Notes under the pieces: generated by a model
Database searches by the model: none
What the model saw: the letters and a program-made list of their open reading frames with translations, nothing else
Told to the model about the DNA's origin: nothing
Translations under genes and position numbers: made by a program
Shown: positions 1-5,759 of the stretch, piece by piece
Layout: each line of letters starts with the position of its first letter
Position numbering within the stretch: position 1 is the stretch's first letter
Source: an uncultured Bacilli bacterium
GTDB lineage: Bacteria; Bacillota_I; Bacilli_A; RF39; UBA660
Length of the DNA stretch: 13,398 nt
Reading direction: 5' to 3'
Assembly (NCBI GenBank): GCA_947629425.1
Contig: CANRDR010000030.1
Coordinates: 1-13,398 of the forward strand

Positions 1-125
1 AATGCTCTTGTAAATGGTAATGATGTTATTGTTAATAATGCTAAATCTAATACTATAAATACCATTAATACTATTACTATTCTTTTTTTCTTTTTATTTA
101 ACTTAATAAATACATTTCTATTCAT
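1..125 (-). CDS. N-terminal fragment of a membrane-anchored protein of unknown function (3' end outside window)
   Basis: An open frame starts with ATG at 125-123 and runs off the left edge after 41 codons. The visible protein has a short polar start, a basic patch (KLNKKKKR, about residues 8-15), then one hydrophobic segment of about 20 residues (IVIVLMVFIVLDLALLTI). This is a classic inside-positive signal anchor or signal peptide. A purine-rich stretch (GGAAAAGAG) about 8-10 bases upstream may be the ribosome binding site. In Bacillus the gene after tatD is yabE, a cell-wall 3D/G5-domain protein with an N-terminal membrane segment, so a yabE/rpfB-like product is a reasonable guess from synteny only; no catalytic domain is visible. 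The upstream leader carries a LexA-like box, so an SOS-linked membrane protein is an alternative. Confidence 0.6.
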   Translation of the reverse strand, partial: MNRNVFIKLNKKKKRIVIVLMVFIVLDLALLTITSLPFTRA

Positions 126-165
126 ATAAATCTCTTTTCCATATAAAAAAATTATATAAGTATAA

Positions 166-173
166 CCCCCCCC
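166..173. repeat. Homopolymeric G8 (minus strand) / C8 tract
   Basis: Eight consecutive C on the plus strand stand out sharply in this AT-rich sequence. They lie between a possible -35 (180-175) and a TATAAT (156-151) of a minus-strand promoter, and within the leader stem. Tracts of this kind are prone to slippage. Confidence 0.75.
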
Positions 174-176
174 TAG

Positions 177-190
177 CGAACAAATGTTCT
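177..190. promoter_or_regulatory. LexA (DinR)-box-like palindrome
   Basis: CGAACAAATGTTCT fits the Bacillus-type LexA operator CGAACRNRYGTTYG at every position but the last. It lies 52-65 bases upstream of the left-edge gene start and partly overlaps a possible -35 element (TTCGCT, 180-175) that is 18 bases from a TATAAT (156-151). The position is right for a repressor. The same palindrome also forms the apex of the leader RNA structure, so it may function as RNA rather than as an operator. Confidence 0.4.
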
Positions 191-268
191 TTTGAGAGAG
201 ATTGGTTATATAATTCAATTCTTCGTATATAATTTTTAATTTTTTGAGTACTTTCTTACTCTATTTAC

Positions 269-297
269 ATTATACTTTATAATTTATTTCTTTACAA
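269..297 (-). promoter_or_regulatory. Minus-strand promoter for the left-edge gene or leader RNA
   Basis: TTGTAA (297-292), a 17-base spacer and a perfect TATAAT (274-269) make a good housekeeping-sigma promoter, with a predicted start near 262. It lies downstream of the small-peptide terminator, so it would give the left-edge gene its own transcript with a leader of about 137 nt. Its -35 shares bases with the -35 of the plus-strand antisense promoter. Confidence 0.6.
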
Positions 298-319
298 GTA
301 CATTTATTTATGATATATA
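291..319 (+). promoter_or_regulatory. Predicted promoter of the antisense (antitoxin) RNA
   Basis: TTTACA (291-296), a 17-base spacer ending in an extended -10 TG (311-312), then TATATA (314-319). The predicted start is near 326, a few bases before the antisense RNA's 5' hairpin. The -10 matches the consensus less well than the opposing minus-strand promoter does. Confidence 0.45.
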
Positions 320-331
320 TTAATTAAGAAA

Positions 332-363
332 GTACATCGATTGATTTAGGTTCGATGCTTTCC
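332..363 (+). repeat. Left arm of an interrupted inverted repeat (antisense RNA leader)
   Basis: GTACATCGATTGA (332-344) and GCTTTCC (357-363), separated by 12 bases, recur in reverse orientation at 534-566. Because the two transcripts converge, both RNAs begin with nearly the same sequence. Confidence 0.85.
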
Positions 364-385
364 AAAATTTATTATTTTATTTGAA

Positions 386-421
386 AAGACATCATTCAAC
401 CCCCTGTGGAAATGATGTCTT
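386..421. terminator. Bidirectional intrinsic terminator shared by the peptide mRNA and the antisense RNA
   Basis: AAGACATCATT (386-396) pairs perfectly with AATGATGTCTT (411-421) around a 14-base loop containing five C then TGTGG. Reading leftwards the stem is followed by TTTTC; reading rightwards by AATTGTTTTATTTT. It begins 21 bases after the small-peptide stop codon. It is the strongest hairpin in the left intergenic region. Confidence 0.7.
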
Positions 422-441
422 AATTGTTTTATTTTACTTAT

Positions 442-516
442 TTATATAATAATATATAATATAGCAAGAATAAGCATTAAGATTATGATAAGTTGATAAA
501 ATATTTTATCCTTCAT
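442..516 (-). CDS. 24-residue hydrophobic peptide, candidate type I toxin
   Basis: ATG at 516-514 follows a perfect AAGGAGG (527-521) with 4 bases between, and the frame ends at TAA (444-442). The peptide starts MKDKIFYQ and continues with about 16 uninterrupted hydrophobic residues (I, L, M, A, Y) to the C-terminus: a single short membrane span with no polar tail. Codon choice (CTT, ATC, AAG) differs from the TTA/ATA-dominated neighbours. It has its own promoter and terminator and a convergent antisense RNA. Together these are the hallmarks of a type I toxin that inserts in the membrane. It does not show the Fst/Ldr proline-glycine motif or charged tail, and I recognise no named family; in composition it is closest to Ibs-like peptides. 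A leader peptide is the main alternative, but nothing lies downstream for it to control before the terminator. The SD may be masked by CTTTCC (539-534) pairing with GGAGGG. Confidence 0.55.
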   Translation of the reverse strand: MKDKIFYQLIIILMLILAILYIII

Positions 517-520
517 AGGC

Positions 521-527
521 CCTCCTT
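521..527 (-). promoter_or_regulatory. Strong Shine-Dalgarno of the small hydrophobic peptide
   Basis: AAGGAGG, a perfect anti-16S match, supports this ORF as translated despite its length. The upstream CTTTCC (539-534) can pair with GGAGGG (525-520), using two G-U pairs and an 8-base loop, and so could hide the site. Confidence 0.65.
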
Positions 528-533
528 ATTCTA

Positions 534-566
534 GGAAAGCGCCATCACCACAGTCAATCGATGTAC
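534..566 (-). repeat. Right arm of the interrupted inverted repeat (peptide mRNA leader)
   Basis: On the minus strand: GTACATCGATTGA (566-554), 13 bases, GCTTTCC (540-534). It matches the antisense RNA leader at both ends. It lies directly upstream of the peptide's ribosome binding site. A read-through peptide mRNA could also pair 5' to 3' through these arms. Confidence 0.85.
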
Positions 567-575
567 AAAATACAC

Positions 576-603
576 ATTATCATACTAATTAATTTAATGC
601 AAA
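576..603 (-). promoter_or_regulatory. Predicted promoter of the small hydrophobic peptide gene
   Basis: TTTGCA (603-598), a 16-base spacer and GATAAT (581-576), with a predicted start near 570. The mRNA would have a leader of about 54 nt and end at the 386-421 hairpin, for a total of about 190 nt. The -35 is mediocre and the overlapping TATGAT (584-579) leaves the exact -10 uncertain. Confidence 0.45.
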
Positions 604-615
604 TCATCGATTCTT

Positions 616-645
616 AAAATCTGTTTAAATTTTTGAACAGATTTT
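616..645. terminator. Intrinsic terminator downstream of tatD
   Basis: AAAATCTGTT (616-625) and AACAGATTTT (636-645) form a 10-bp stem with a 10-base loop, about 70 bases after the tatD stop. It separates the housekeeping operon from the small-peptide locus. The plus-strand direction has the longer T run (642-647); the minus-strand U tract lies within the stem, so efficiency on the operon strand is uncertain. Confidence 0.55.
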
Positions 646-714
646 TTAAATGTATTATATAATTTATTAAATTGTCTATACCTTTTTAATTTTTTGTATG
701 CAGATTTTTATTAT

Positions 715-1479
715 TTATATATTTTCATATTTTTTAAAAAATAATTCATCTACATTTTTATTTGAATTGTTAATAAGTATATTTTTATCAACATTTAATT
801 CTTTAGATACAAAATCAATTATTTCATTTAAGTATTTAGGAGAATTAGTTTCACTTCTATATGGTACTGGAGTTAAATATGGACTATCTGTTTCAAATAC
901 AATATTTTCATAACCTATTTCTTTTAAAACATTTATTAGTTTACAATTTTTAAAAGTAATAACTCCATTTATACCTAATAAATATCCCATTTTTATATAT
1001 TCCTTAGCAGTTTCAACACTACCATTAAAACAATGTATTATTCCTTTTACATTATAATCTTTTAATATATTAATCATATCTTTAGTTGATTCTCTAGAAT
1101 GAATAATTACAGGTAAATTATATCTTTCTGCTAAATCCATTTGACTTTTAAATAATTTTATTTGTTCTTCCTTATTTAATTCTTCATAATGATAATCTAA
1201 ACCTATTTCACCTATACCTAACATTTTTTTATTATTTAAATTTTCTTTTATTAATTCTTCTACTTTTTTTAAATCATTAATATCACTTTCAGGATATACA
1301 CCTAATACAAAATACATAGAATCATATTTTTTAGATAATTCTATTACTTCTAATGAAGATTTATAATCACATGCATTATTAATAATTCTACCAATATTAT
1401 TTTTACTTAATTCATTCATTAAACTATCTATATCATTATAATATTCTTTATATATATGACAATGTGTATCAGTAATCAT
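715..1479 (-). CDS. tatD: TatD-family metal-dependent deoxyribonuclease/hydrolase
   Basis: The 254-residue product has the length and motifs of the TatD (YabD/YcfH) family of TIM-barrel metallohydrolases. Members act in the cytoplasm and several have 3'-5' exonuclease or DNase activity. Metal ligands are visible in order: H6 and H8 in DTHCH, E91 in GIGEIGLDYH, H127 in VIIHSRE, H149 in IIHCFNG and D198 in FETDSPYLTP. The usual GxHP segment reads GVYPE here, replacing a commonly conserved histidine that is not one of the listed ligands. The start is supported by GGAAGTGA a few bases upstream. It follows the spoVT-like gene by 49 bases and is the last gene of the minus-strand block. In Bacillus yabD sits in the same wider region, before yabE. 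The true substrate cannot be told from sequence. Confidence 0.93.
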   Translation of the reverse strand: MITDTHCHIYKEYYNDIDSLMNELSKNNIGRIINNACDYKSSLEVIELSKKYDSMYFVLGVYPESDINDLKKVEELIKENLNNKKMLGIGEIGLDYHYEELNKEEQIKLFKSQMDLAERYNLPVIIHSRESTKDMINILKDYNVKGIIHCFNGSVETAKEYIKMGYLLGINGVITFKNCKLINVLKEIGYENIVFETDSPYLTPVPYRSETNSPKYLNEIIDFVSKELNVDKNILINNSNKNVDELFFKKYENI

Positions 1480-1507
1480 TAAATCACTTCCAAATAAATT
1501 ATATAAT

Positions 1508-1530
1508 AAAAGAAAACATATTTCTATGTT
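1508..1530 (-). terminator. Weak hairpin with T run after the spoVT-like gene
   Basis: On the minus strand AACATA-GAAA-TATGTT (1530-1515) is followed by TTCTTTT. It overlaps the stop codon of the spoVT-like gene. The stem is only 6 bp and mostly A-T, so it may merely reduce read-through into tatD. A possible promoter for tatD (TTAACA, 18 bases, TATTAT) overlaps it, also weak. Confidence 0.3.
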
Positions 1531-2014
1531 AACTTATTATACTAATTAAAACATTCTTAATTAAATTTATTATTTCTGTATTATTTTCTTCTAATTCATT
1601 TAAAATAATTAAATAACCTATTAAATTGCTATCAACTATTATTGGATTAGAATATACATAATGGTTAGCATTTCTATTTAAAAACAATTCTCCAACAAAT
1701 TTAGTATTATTAAAACTTGTTAAATCTACTTTTATAGTATCATTATATTGAAAATTATCATTAGTACTAGATATTATTTTATTTTTATCTGTAATTAATA
1801 TATCAAATTTAACAAAATATTTTATTAATTTTAATAAATCATCTATTACATTTTTATAATTTTCTATACCTAATGATTTTTTTATAATAATTGAATCATT
1901 TTCTATATATAATTCTAATTCATCAAAATCTTTTATTTTAAAATTATTTCTTAATTCTTTTGGTATAACTATTCTACCTAACTCATCTATTCTTTTTTTA
2001 AACATACTATTCAA
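1529..2014 (-). CDS. spoVT: SpoVT/AbrB-type transcriptional regulator with GAF-like C-terminal half
   Basis: The 161-residue protein begins with an AbrB swapped-hairpin DNA-binding domain (about residues 6-50): KKRIDELGRIVIPKELR, then an acidic stretch and IIIKKS, closely following the SpoVT/AbrB pattern. The remaining 110 residues fit the small-molecule-sensing GAF-like domain of SpoVT rather than the short AbrB tail. B. subtilis SpoVT is about 178 residues and tunes forespore (sigma-G) genes; the role here is inferred. I chose TTG at 2014 because GGTGAT sits 5 bases upstream and the N-terminus then matches SpoVT in length; ATG at 2005 is the alternative. It lies 28 bases after mfd, the same neighbour as in Bacillus (mfd-spoVT), and is probably co-transcribed with it. 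Confidence 0.82.
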   Translation of the reverse strand: MNSMFKKRIDELGRIVIPKELRNNFKIKDFDELELYIENDSIIIKKSLGIENYKNVIDDLLKLIKYFVKFDILITDKNKIISSTNDNFQYNDTIKVDLTSFNNTKFVGELFLNRNANHYVYSNPIIVDSNLIGYLIILNELEENNTEIINLIKNVLISIIS

Positions 2015-2042
2015 AAGATATCACCAATATTAGTATGATTTT

Positions 2043-5000
2043 TTATGTATTTTTTATACAGTCTTTTATTAAAATAATTAAGTCTAATAAATCTTTTACA
2101 TAATCACTATTTCTATTAGCAATATTTAAAGATATATGTATTCTTTTTAAAGCATATTTTAATTTAAATTTTGGATTAATATTATAAATTTTTAAGAATA
2201 ATTTTTCTCCATCTATTTTATTAGATATTTCTTCAGGAATTTCTATTTCGACTAAATTATTTAAGTATCTAATGTTTGTTATTTTAAGTTCATCTGCAAT
2301 ACTTTGGAACCATTCTTCATACATATAATTTATTATATCGTCATTTAATTTTCCAAATCTATCAACTAATTCATTTTTTACTTTATCAAAACTTTCTTGT
2401 GAATTTATTTCATTTATTAGTTTATGAATTTCTATTCTTAATGATTCATCATCTACATAATCAGTAGATATAGATGTTGTGATATCTAACATATTTGTTG
2501 TACTTTCTTTATCTTCTTTTACTTCTATTCCTTTTAGTCTATTTACTTCTTCATTTACCATATCCATATATAAGTCTATACCTACAGAATCTATAAAACC
2601 TGATTGACTACTTCCTAATAATTCTCCAGCACCTCTAATAGATAAATCTCTCATTGCAATTTTATATCCACTACCTAATGAAGTAAAATCTTTTATTGTT
2701 TTTAATCTTTTTATTGCAATATCATTTAAAAATTTACGTTTATCATACATCATGTATGCATATGCTATTCTATCACTTCTTCCAACTCTACCTCTTATTT
2801 GATAAAGTTGGCTTAATCCAAACATATCTGCATTTTTTATTATTAAAGTATTTACATTAGGTATATCAATTCCTGTTTCTATAATTGTAGTACATATTAA
2901 TACATTATAAATCCCTTCTATGAAATCATTTACAATAGTATTTAACTTTTCTTTATCCATTCTTCCATATGCAATACATGGTTTAGAATCAGGTACAAGT
3001 TTTGTTATTTTATCATAGAGATTATCTAGTTCACTTATATTATTATTTAAAATATATACTTGTCCATCTCTTGACAATTCTTTATATATTGCTTCTTTTA
3101 ATAAATAATCATTATCTTCAACAACATATGTTTGTACTGGATATCGATTTCCGGGTGGTGTATCTATTATTGACAAATCTTTTACGCCACTCATAGACAT
3201 TTTTAACGTTCTTGGTATAGGAGTTGCTGACAATGTCAATACATTTACATTCTTTTTTAGTTGTTTTAATTTTTCTTTTTGAGATACTCCAAATCGTTGT
3301 TCTTCATCAATTATTAAAAGTCCTAATCTTTTATATTTTAATGCACTATTAAATAATTTATGAGTTCCAATTACTATATCTATAGTACCTTTTTCTAATC
3401 CATCACATATTCTATTAAAATCTTTAGATGATGTAAATCTATTTAACAGTTCTATATTAACTGGAAAATGTCTAAATCTTTTTAAACATGCACCATATTG
3501 TTGTTTTGACAAAATTGTTGTAGGACATAAGTAAACTACTTGTCTATTATTCATTACAGTTTTAAACATAGCTCGCATTGCAACTTCAGTTTTACCAAAT
3601 CCTACATCACCACATAATAATCTATCCATAGGTTTTTCTTTATTTAAATCATTTAATATTTCATTTATACATTTTGTTTGATCTGGAGTTTCTTCATATT
3701 CAAAATCATTCGCAAACATTACTTCTTCTGGAAAATCTATATACTTTTCTCCTTGTGCAAGTTCTCTTTCTGCATATAAATTTATTAAATCTTGTGATAT
3801 GTCTTTTATTTTATTACGCACTTTTAATTTAGTTTTATTCCATGCATTGCTACCTAATTCATTTAATTTTGGAGTAATTTCACTATCACTATATTTATAT
3901 ATTGTTTCTATTTTTTGTGCAGGTATATAAACTTTTCCATCTTTAGCATATTGTATTAGCAAATAATCTTTTTTTATACCTTTATTTTCTAAAGTAACTA
4001 ATCCATCATATCTTCCTATACCATGTGCTATATGTACAACATAATCTCCTTTTTTTAAATCTTCAAATCCTTTTATTTTTCTTCCAATATTATAATGATT
4101 TAAAAAACTTGTTCTATATTTTATATTTTCTATATCATATTCAGATATAACTATATAGTCATTAAATATAAATCCATTAGATATTTTTCTTTCAATTATA
4201 TTTACAAAACCTTTTAAATAAGTATTAAAAGATACTATATTACCAAACATATTTATTATTTTATTTTTTAATATTTCATTTGTAATCATAAATATAATTA
4301 TTTTATTTTTTATATTTGTTTCTACAAATTCTTTTAAATTATTAAAGTTATTATTAAAATTAATTACATCACGTGATTCATATTTTATAATATTATTTTC
4401 TATTTTGTTATCATCTAAAGTATTAATATATATTTTTTTATTTATATCCTTTATATTTAATTCATCAAAATAATCTTTATCTATTATAGTATTTTCTATT
4501 GTATTATTTTTATAATTATTATAAGAATTTATTATTTTATTATAATCAATTATAAAAACATTTGGTTTTTTTAATTGTTCATAAATAGTAGTTTTTAATG
4601 TATCTTTATTTTTATCACTAAAACTATAAATGTTTACTTCATCTACTGTTTTATTAGATATTTGTGTTTCTTCATTAAAAAATCTTATGGAATCAATATC
4701 AGATCCAAAAAATTCCAATCTAATTGGACAGTCATAGTTAATAGAAAATATATCTATTATAAAATTTCTTACTGCATATTCTCCTGTTGTAGTTACTAAA
4801 TTAGTTTTATTATATGAATTTTCTTCTAAGAATTTTATTACTTCTTCTCTTTTTGTTTGTTTATTAATTATAAAATTAGTTGATTTTGAATCTATATATT
4901 TTAAGTATCCTGTTAAGTTAGTTATTACTATGTTTTTTTTGTTTTTTATTTTATTTAATGTATCTATTCTTGATATTTTTAAATCAGGTGAACTTGCAAC

Positions 5001-5222
5001 TGCTAATATGCTTGCAAATTCGTCCATTGGAAATAGTAATGTATCTTCACATAATTCGTGTATACCTTTATAAATCATATTTGTATCATATAATGATTCA
5101 GTTAAAACTAATATATTTTCGTTATTTTGTTCAAAGTAATTTAATATATATTCATTAATTAAAGAATTATTTAGTCCTGTAACAGTAAGATTATTTTCAT
5201 ATTTAAATAAATCTTTATACAT
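2043..5222 (-). CDS. mfd: Transcription-repair coupling factor Mfd
   Basis: Mfd is an ATP-driven DNA translocase that removes RNA polymerase stalled at lesions and recruits UvrA. The 1059 residues carry the family's parts in order: a UvrB-like N-terminal region (about 1-350, lacking helicase motifs as expected); a CarD-like RNA-polymerase interaction domain (about 388-440, KKGDYVVHIAHGIGRYDG); and a RecG-like motor with Walker A GDVGFGKT (538-545), DEEQ box (639-642), SATPIPRT (665-672) and the RGRVGRSD motif VI. A C-terminal regulatory domain follows (about 930-1059). It is somewhat shorter than the usual 1150-1180 residues, mostly through a shortened, Asn/Ile-rich N-terminal half. ATG at 5222 has AGGTAGG just upstream. 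It follows pth by 6 bases, the classic pth-mfd order of Bacillota without the small fin gene found between them in Bacillus. Confidence 0.97.
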   Translation of the reverse strand: MYKDLFKYENNLTVTGLNNSLINEYILNYFEQNNENILVLTESLYDTNMIYKGIHELCEDTLLFPMDEFASILAVASSPDLKISRIDTLNKIKNKKNIVITNLTGYLKYIDSKSTNFIINKQTKREEVIKFLEENSYNKTNLVTTTGEYAVRNFIIDIFSINYDCPIRLEFFGSDIDSIRFFNEETQISNKTVDEVNIYSFSDKNKDTLKTTIYEQLKKPNVFIIDYNKIINSYNNYKNNTIENTIIDKDYFDELNIKDINKKIYINTLDDNKIENNIIKYESRDVINFNNNFNNLKEFVETNIKNKIIIFMITNEILKNKIINMFGNIVSFNTYLKGFVNIIERKISNGFIFNDYIVISEYDIENIKYRTSFLNHYNIGRKIKGFEDLKKGDYVVHIAHGIGRYDGLVTLENKGIKKDYLLIQYAKDGKVYIPAQKIETIYKYSDSEITPKLNELGSNAWNKTKLKVRNKIKDISQDLINLYAERELAQGEKYIDFPEEVMFANDFEYEETPDQTKCINEILNDLNKEKPMDRLLCGDVGFGKTEVAMRAMFKTVMNNRQVVYLCPTTILSKQQYGACLKRFRHFPVNIELLNRFTSSKDFNRICDGLEKGTIDIVIGTHKLFNSALKYKRLGLLIIDEEQRFGVSQKEKLKQLKKNVNVLTLSATPIPRTLKMSMSGVKDLSIIDTPPGNRYPVQTYVVEDNDYLLKEAIYKELSRDGQVYILNNNISELDNLYDKITKLVPDSKPCIAYGRMDKEKLNTIVNDFIEGIYNVLICTTIIETGIDIPNVNTLIIKNADMFGLSQLYQIRGRVGRSDRIAYAYMMYDKRKFLNDIAIKRLKTIKDFTSLGSGYKIAMRDLSIRGAGELLGSSQSGFIDSVGIDLYMDMVNEEVNRLKGIEVKEDKESTTNMLDITTSISTDYVDDESLRIEIHKLINEINSQESFDKVKNELVDRFGKLNDDIINYMYEEWFQSIADELKITNIRYLNNLVEIEIPEEISNKIDGEKLFLKIYNINPKFKLKYALKRIHISLNIANRNSDYVKDLLDLIILIKDCIKNT

Positions 5223-5228
5223 ATTAAC

Positions 5229-5759
5229 CTACCTATTATATTTATTCATTACATAATTATAGTCATATTCTATAAAATCATCTATTGCATTACATAGTGT
5301 ATTAAAATCAATTTGTTCCATTTCTTTTTTAGAAAATTTTCCTAATACATAATCAATAGTATCATTAATATTATTAGTTTTTATTCCTATTTTCATTCTA
5401 AAAAATTCTTGTGTATTTAAATTATTTATAATTGATTTTATTCCATTATGTCCACCAGAACTACTATTAAATTTAAATTTATATTTTCCAATTTCAATAT
5501 CTAAATCATCTTGTATTATCATAATATTTTCTAATGGTATATCAAAGTATTTAACAAATTTTTTAACTGATTCACCTGAATTATTCATAAATGTAAGTGG
5601 TTTTAAAAATATTACTTTATTTTTTTCATAATAAAATCCATTAAATTTTTCTTGAAATTTAACTTTACCTAAATATTTATCAATTGTCATAAATCCAATG
5701 TTATGTCTAGTATTTGTATAAGATTCGCCTAGATTTCCTAGTCCAACTATTAATTTCAT
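5229..5759 (-). CDS. pth: Peptidyl-tRNA hydrolase
   Basis: Pth releases tRNA from peptidyl-tRNAs that drop off the ribosome. The 176-residue protein starts with the family signature MKLIVGLGN (N9), followed by the catalytic histidine in NTRHNIGF (H19). Other substrate-site motifs are FMNNSG (N59), the QDDLD acidic loop (D84) and SGGHNGIKS (N105). It is slightly shorter than typical Pth (185-195), with a brief C-terminal helix. The ATG overlaps the stop of the upstream methyltransferase gene as ATGA, indicating translational coupling, and mfd starts 6 bases downstream. In sporulating Bacilli this gene is also called spoVC. All catalytic positions are intact. Confidence 0.97.
   Translation of the reverse strand: MKLIVGLGNLGESYTNTRHNIGFMTIDKYLGKVKFQEKFNGFYYEKNKVIFLKPLTFMNNSGESVKKFVKYFDIPLENIMIIQDDLDIEIGKYKFKFNSSSGGHNGIKSIINNLNTQEFFRMKIGIKTNNINDTIDYVLGKFSKKEMEQIDFNTLCNAIDDFIEYDYNYVMNKYNR

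Larger units (their letters stand above)
149..215 (-). terminator. Terminator-like or attenuator structure in the leader of the left-edge gene
   Basis: On the minus strand AATTATATAA (215-206) can pair perfectly with TTATATAATT (159-150). Inside that stem CTCTCTC (200-194) can pair with part of the G8 tract (173-166) through alternating G-C and G-U pairs, and GAAC/GTTC of the central palindrome can form a small apical hairpin. A run of seven T (151-145) follows the closing stem. This is the architecture of an intrinsic terminator about 20 bases before the ATG at 125. It lies about 50-110 bases downstream of the predicted start site near 262, so it could attenuate the downstream gene or end a small leader RNA of about 115 nt. 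I recognise no known riboswitch class. Folding energy was not computed. Confidence 0.4.
326..435 (+). ncRNA. Candidate antisense RNA (antitoxin) convergent with the small-peptide mRNA
   Basis: Predicted from promoter, structure and terminator; no expression data. From about 326 the RNA first folds into a hairpin: GAAAG (328-332) plus CATCGA (335-340) pair with TCGATG (352-357) plus CTTTC (358-362), leaving an 11-base loop. After an A/U-rich linker it ends at the 11-bp hairpin 386-421, followed by AATTGTTTTATTTT. It is about 110 nt long, runs towards the peptide gene, and stops just past that gene's own terminator. It shares full complementarity with the peptide mRNA across the terminator. Two further short complementary blocks lie in the peptide mRNA leader (GATG..CTTTC and CATCGA). 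This organisation resembles RNA II of the Fst/par locus of pAD1. Exact ends are estimates. Confidence 0.5.

Noticed and set aside
126..262. c-di-AMP (ydaO/yuaA) riboswitch before a yabE/rpfB-like gene
   Set aside because: The genomic position would suit it, but I cannot find the conserved ydaO sequence blocks, and the leader is probably too short.
1..714. CRISPR array, tRNA genes or insertion-sequence ends in the left intergenic region
   Set aside because: The repeats there are two arms of a single inverted repeat, not regularly spaced; no tRNA cloverleaf or transposase fragment could be seen.
698..913. 71-codon plus-strand ORF over the 3' end of tatD
   Set aside because: Antisense shadow of tatD in AT-rich sequence; no ribosome binding site or recognisable domain.
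3145..3160. TTTCCGGG inside mfd as a second Noc site
   Set aside because: One C is missing and the right half is not palindromic; the bases are explained by the motor-domain codons for PPG.
4367..4376. ATCACGTGAT palindrome inside mfd as a third parS
   Set aside because: It shares only the central CACGTG with parS; the flanking bases do not fit TGTTT/AAACA.
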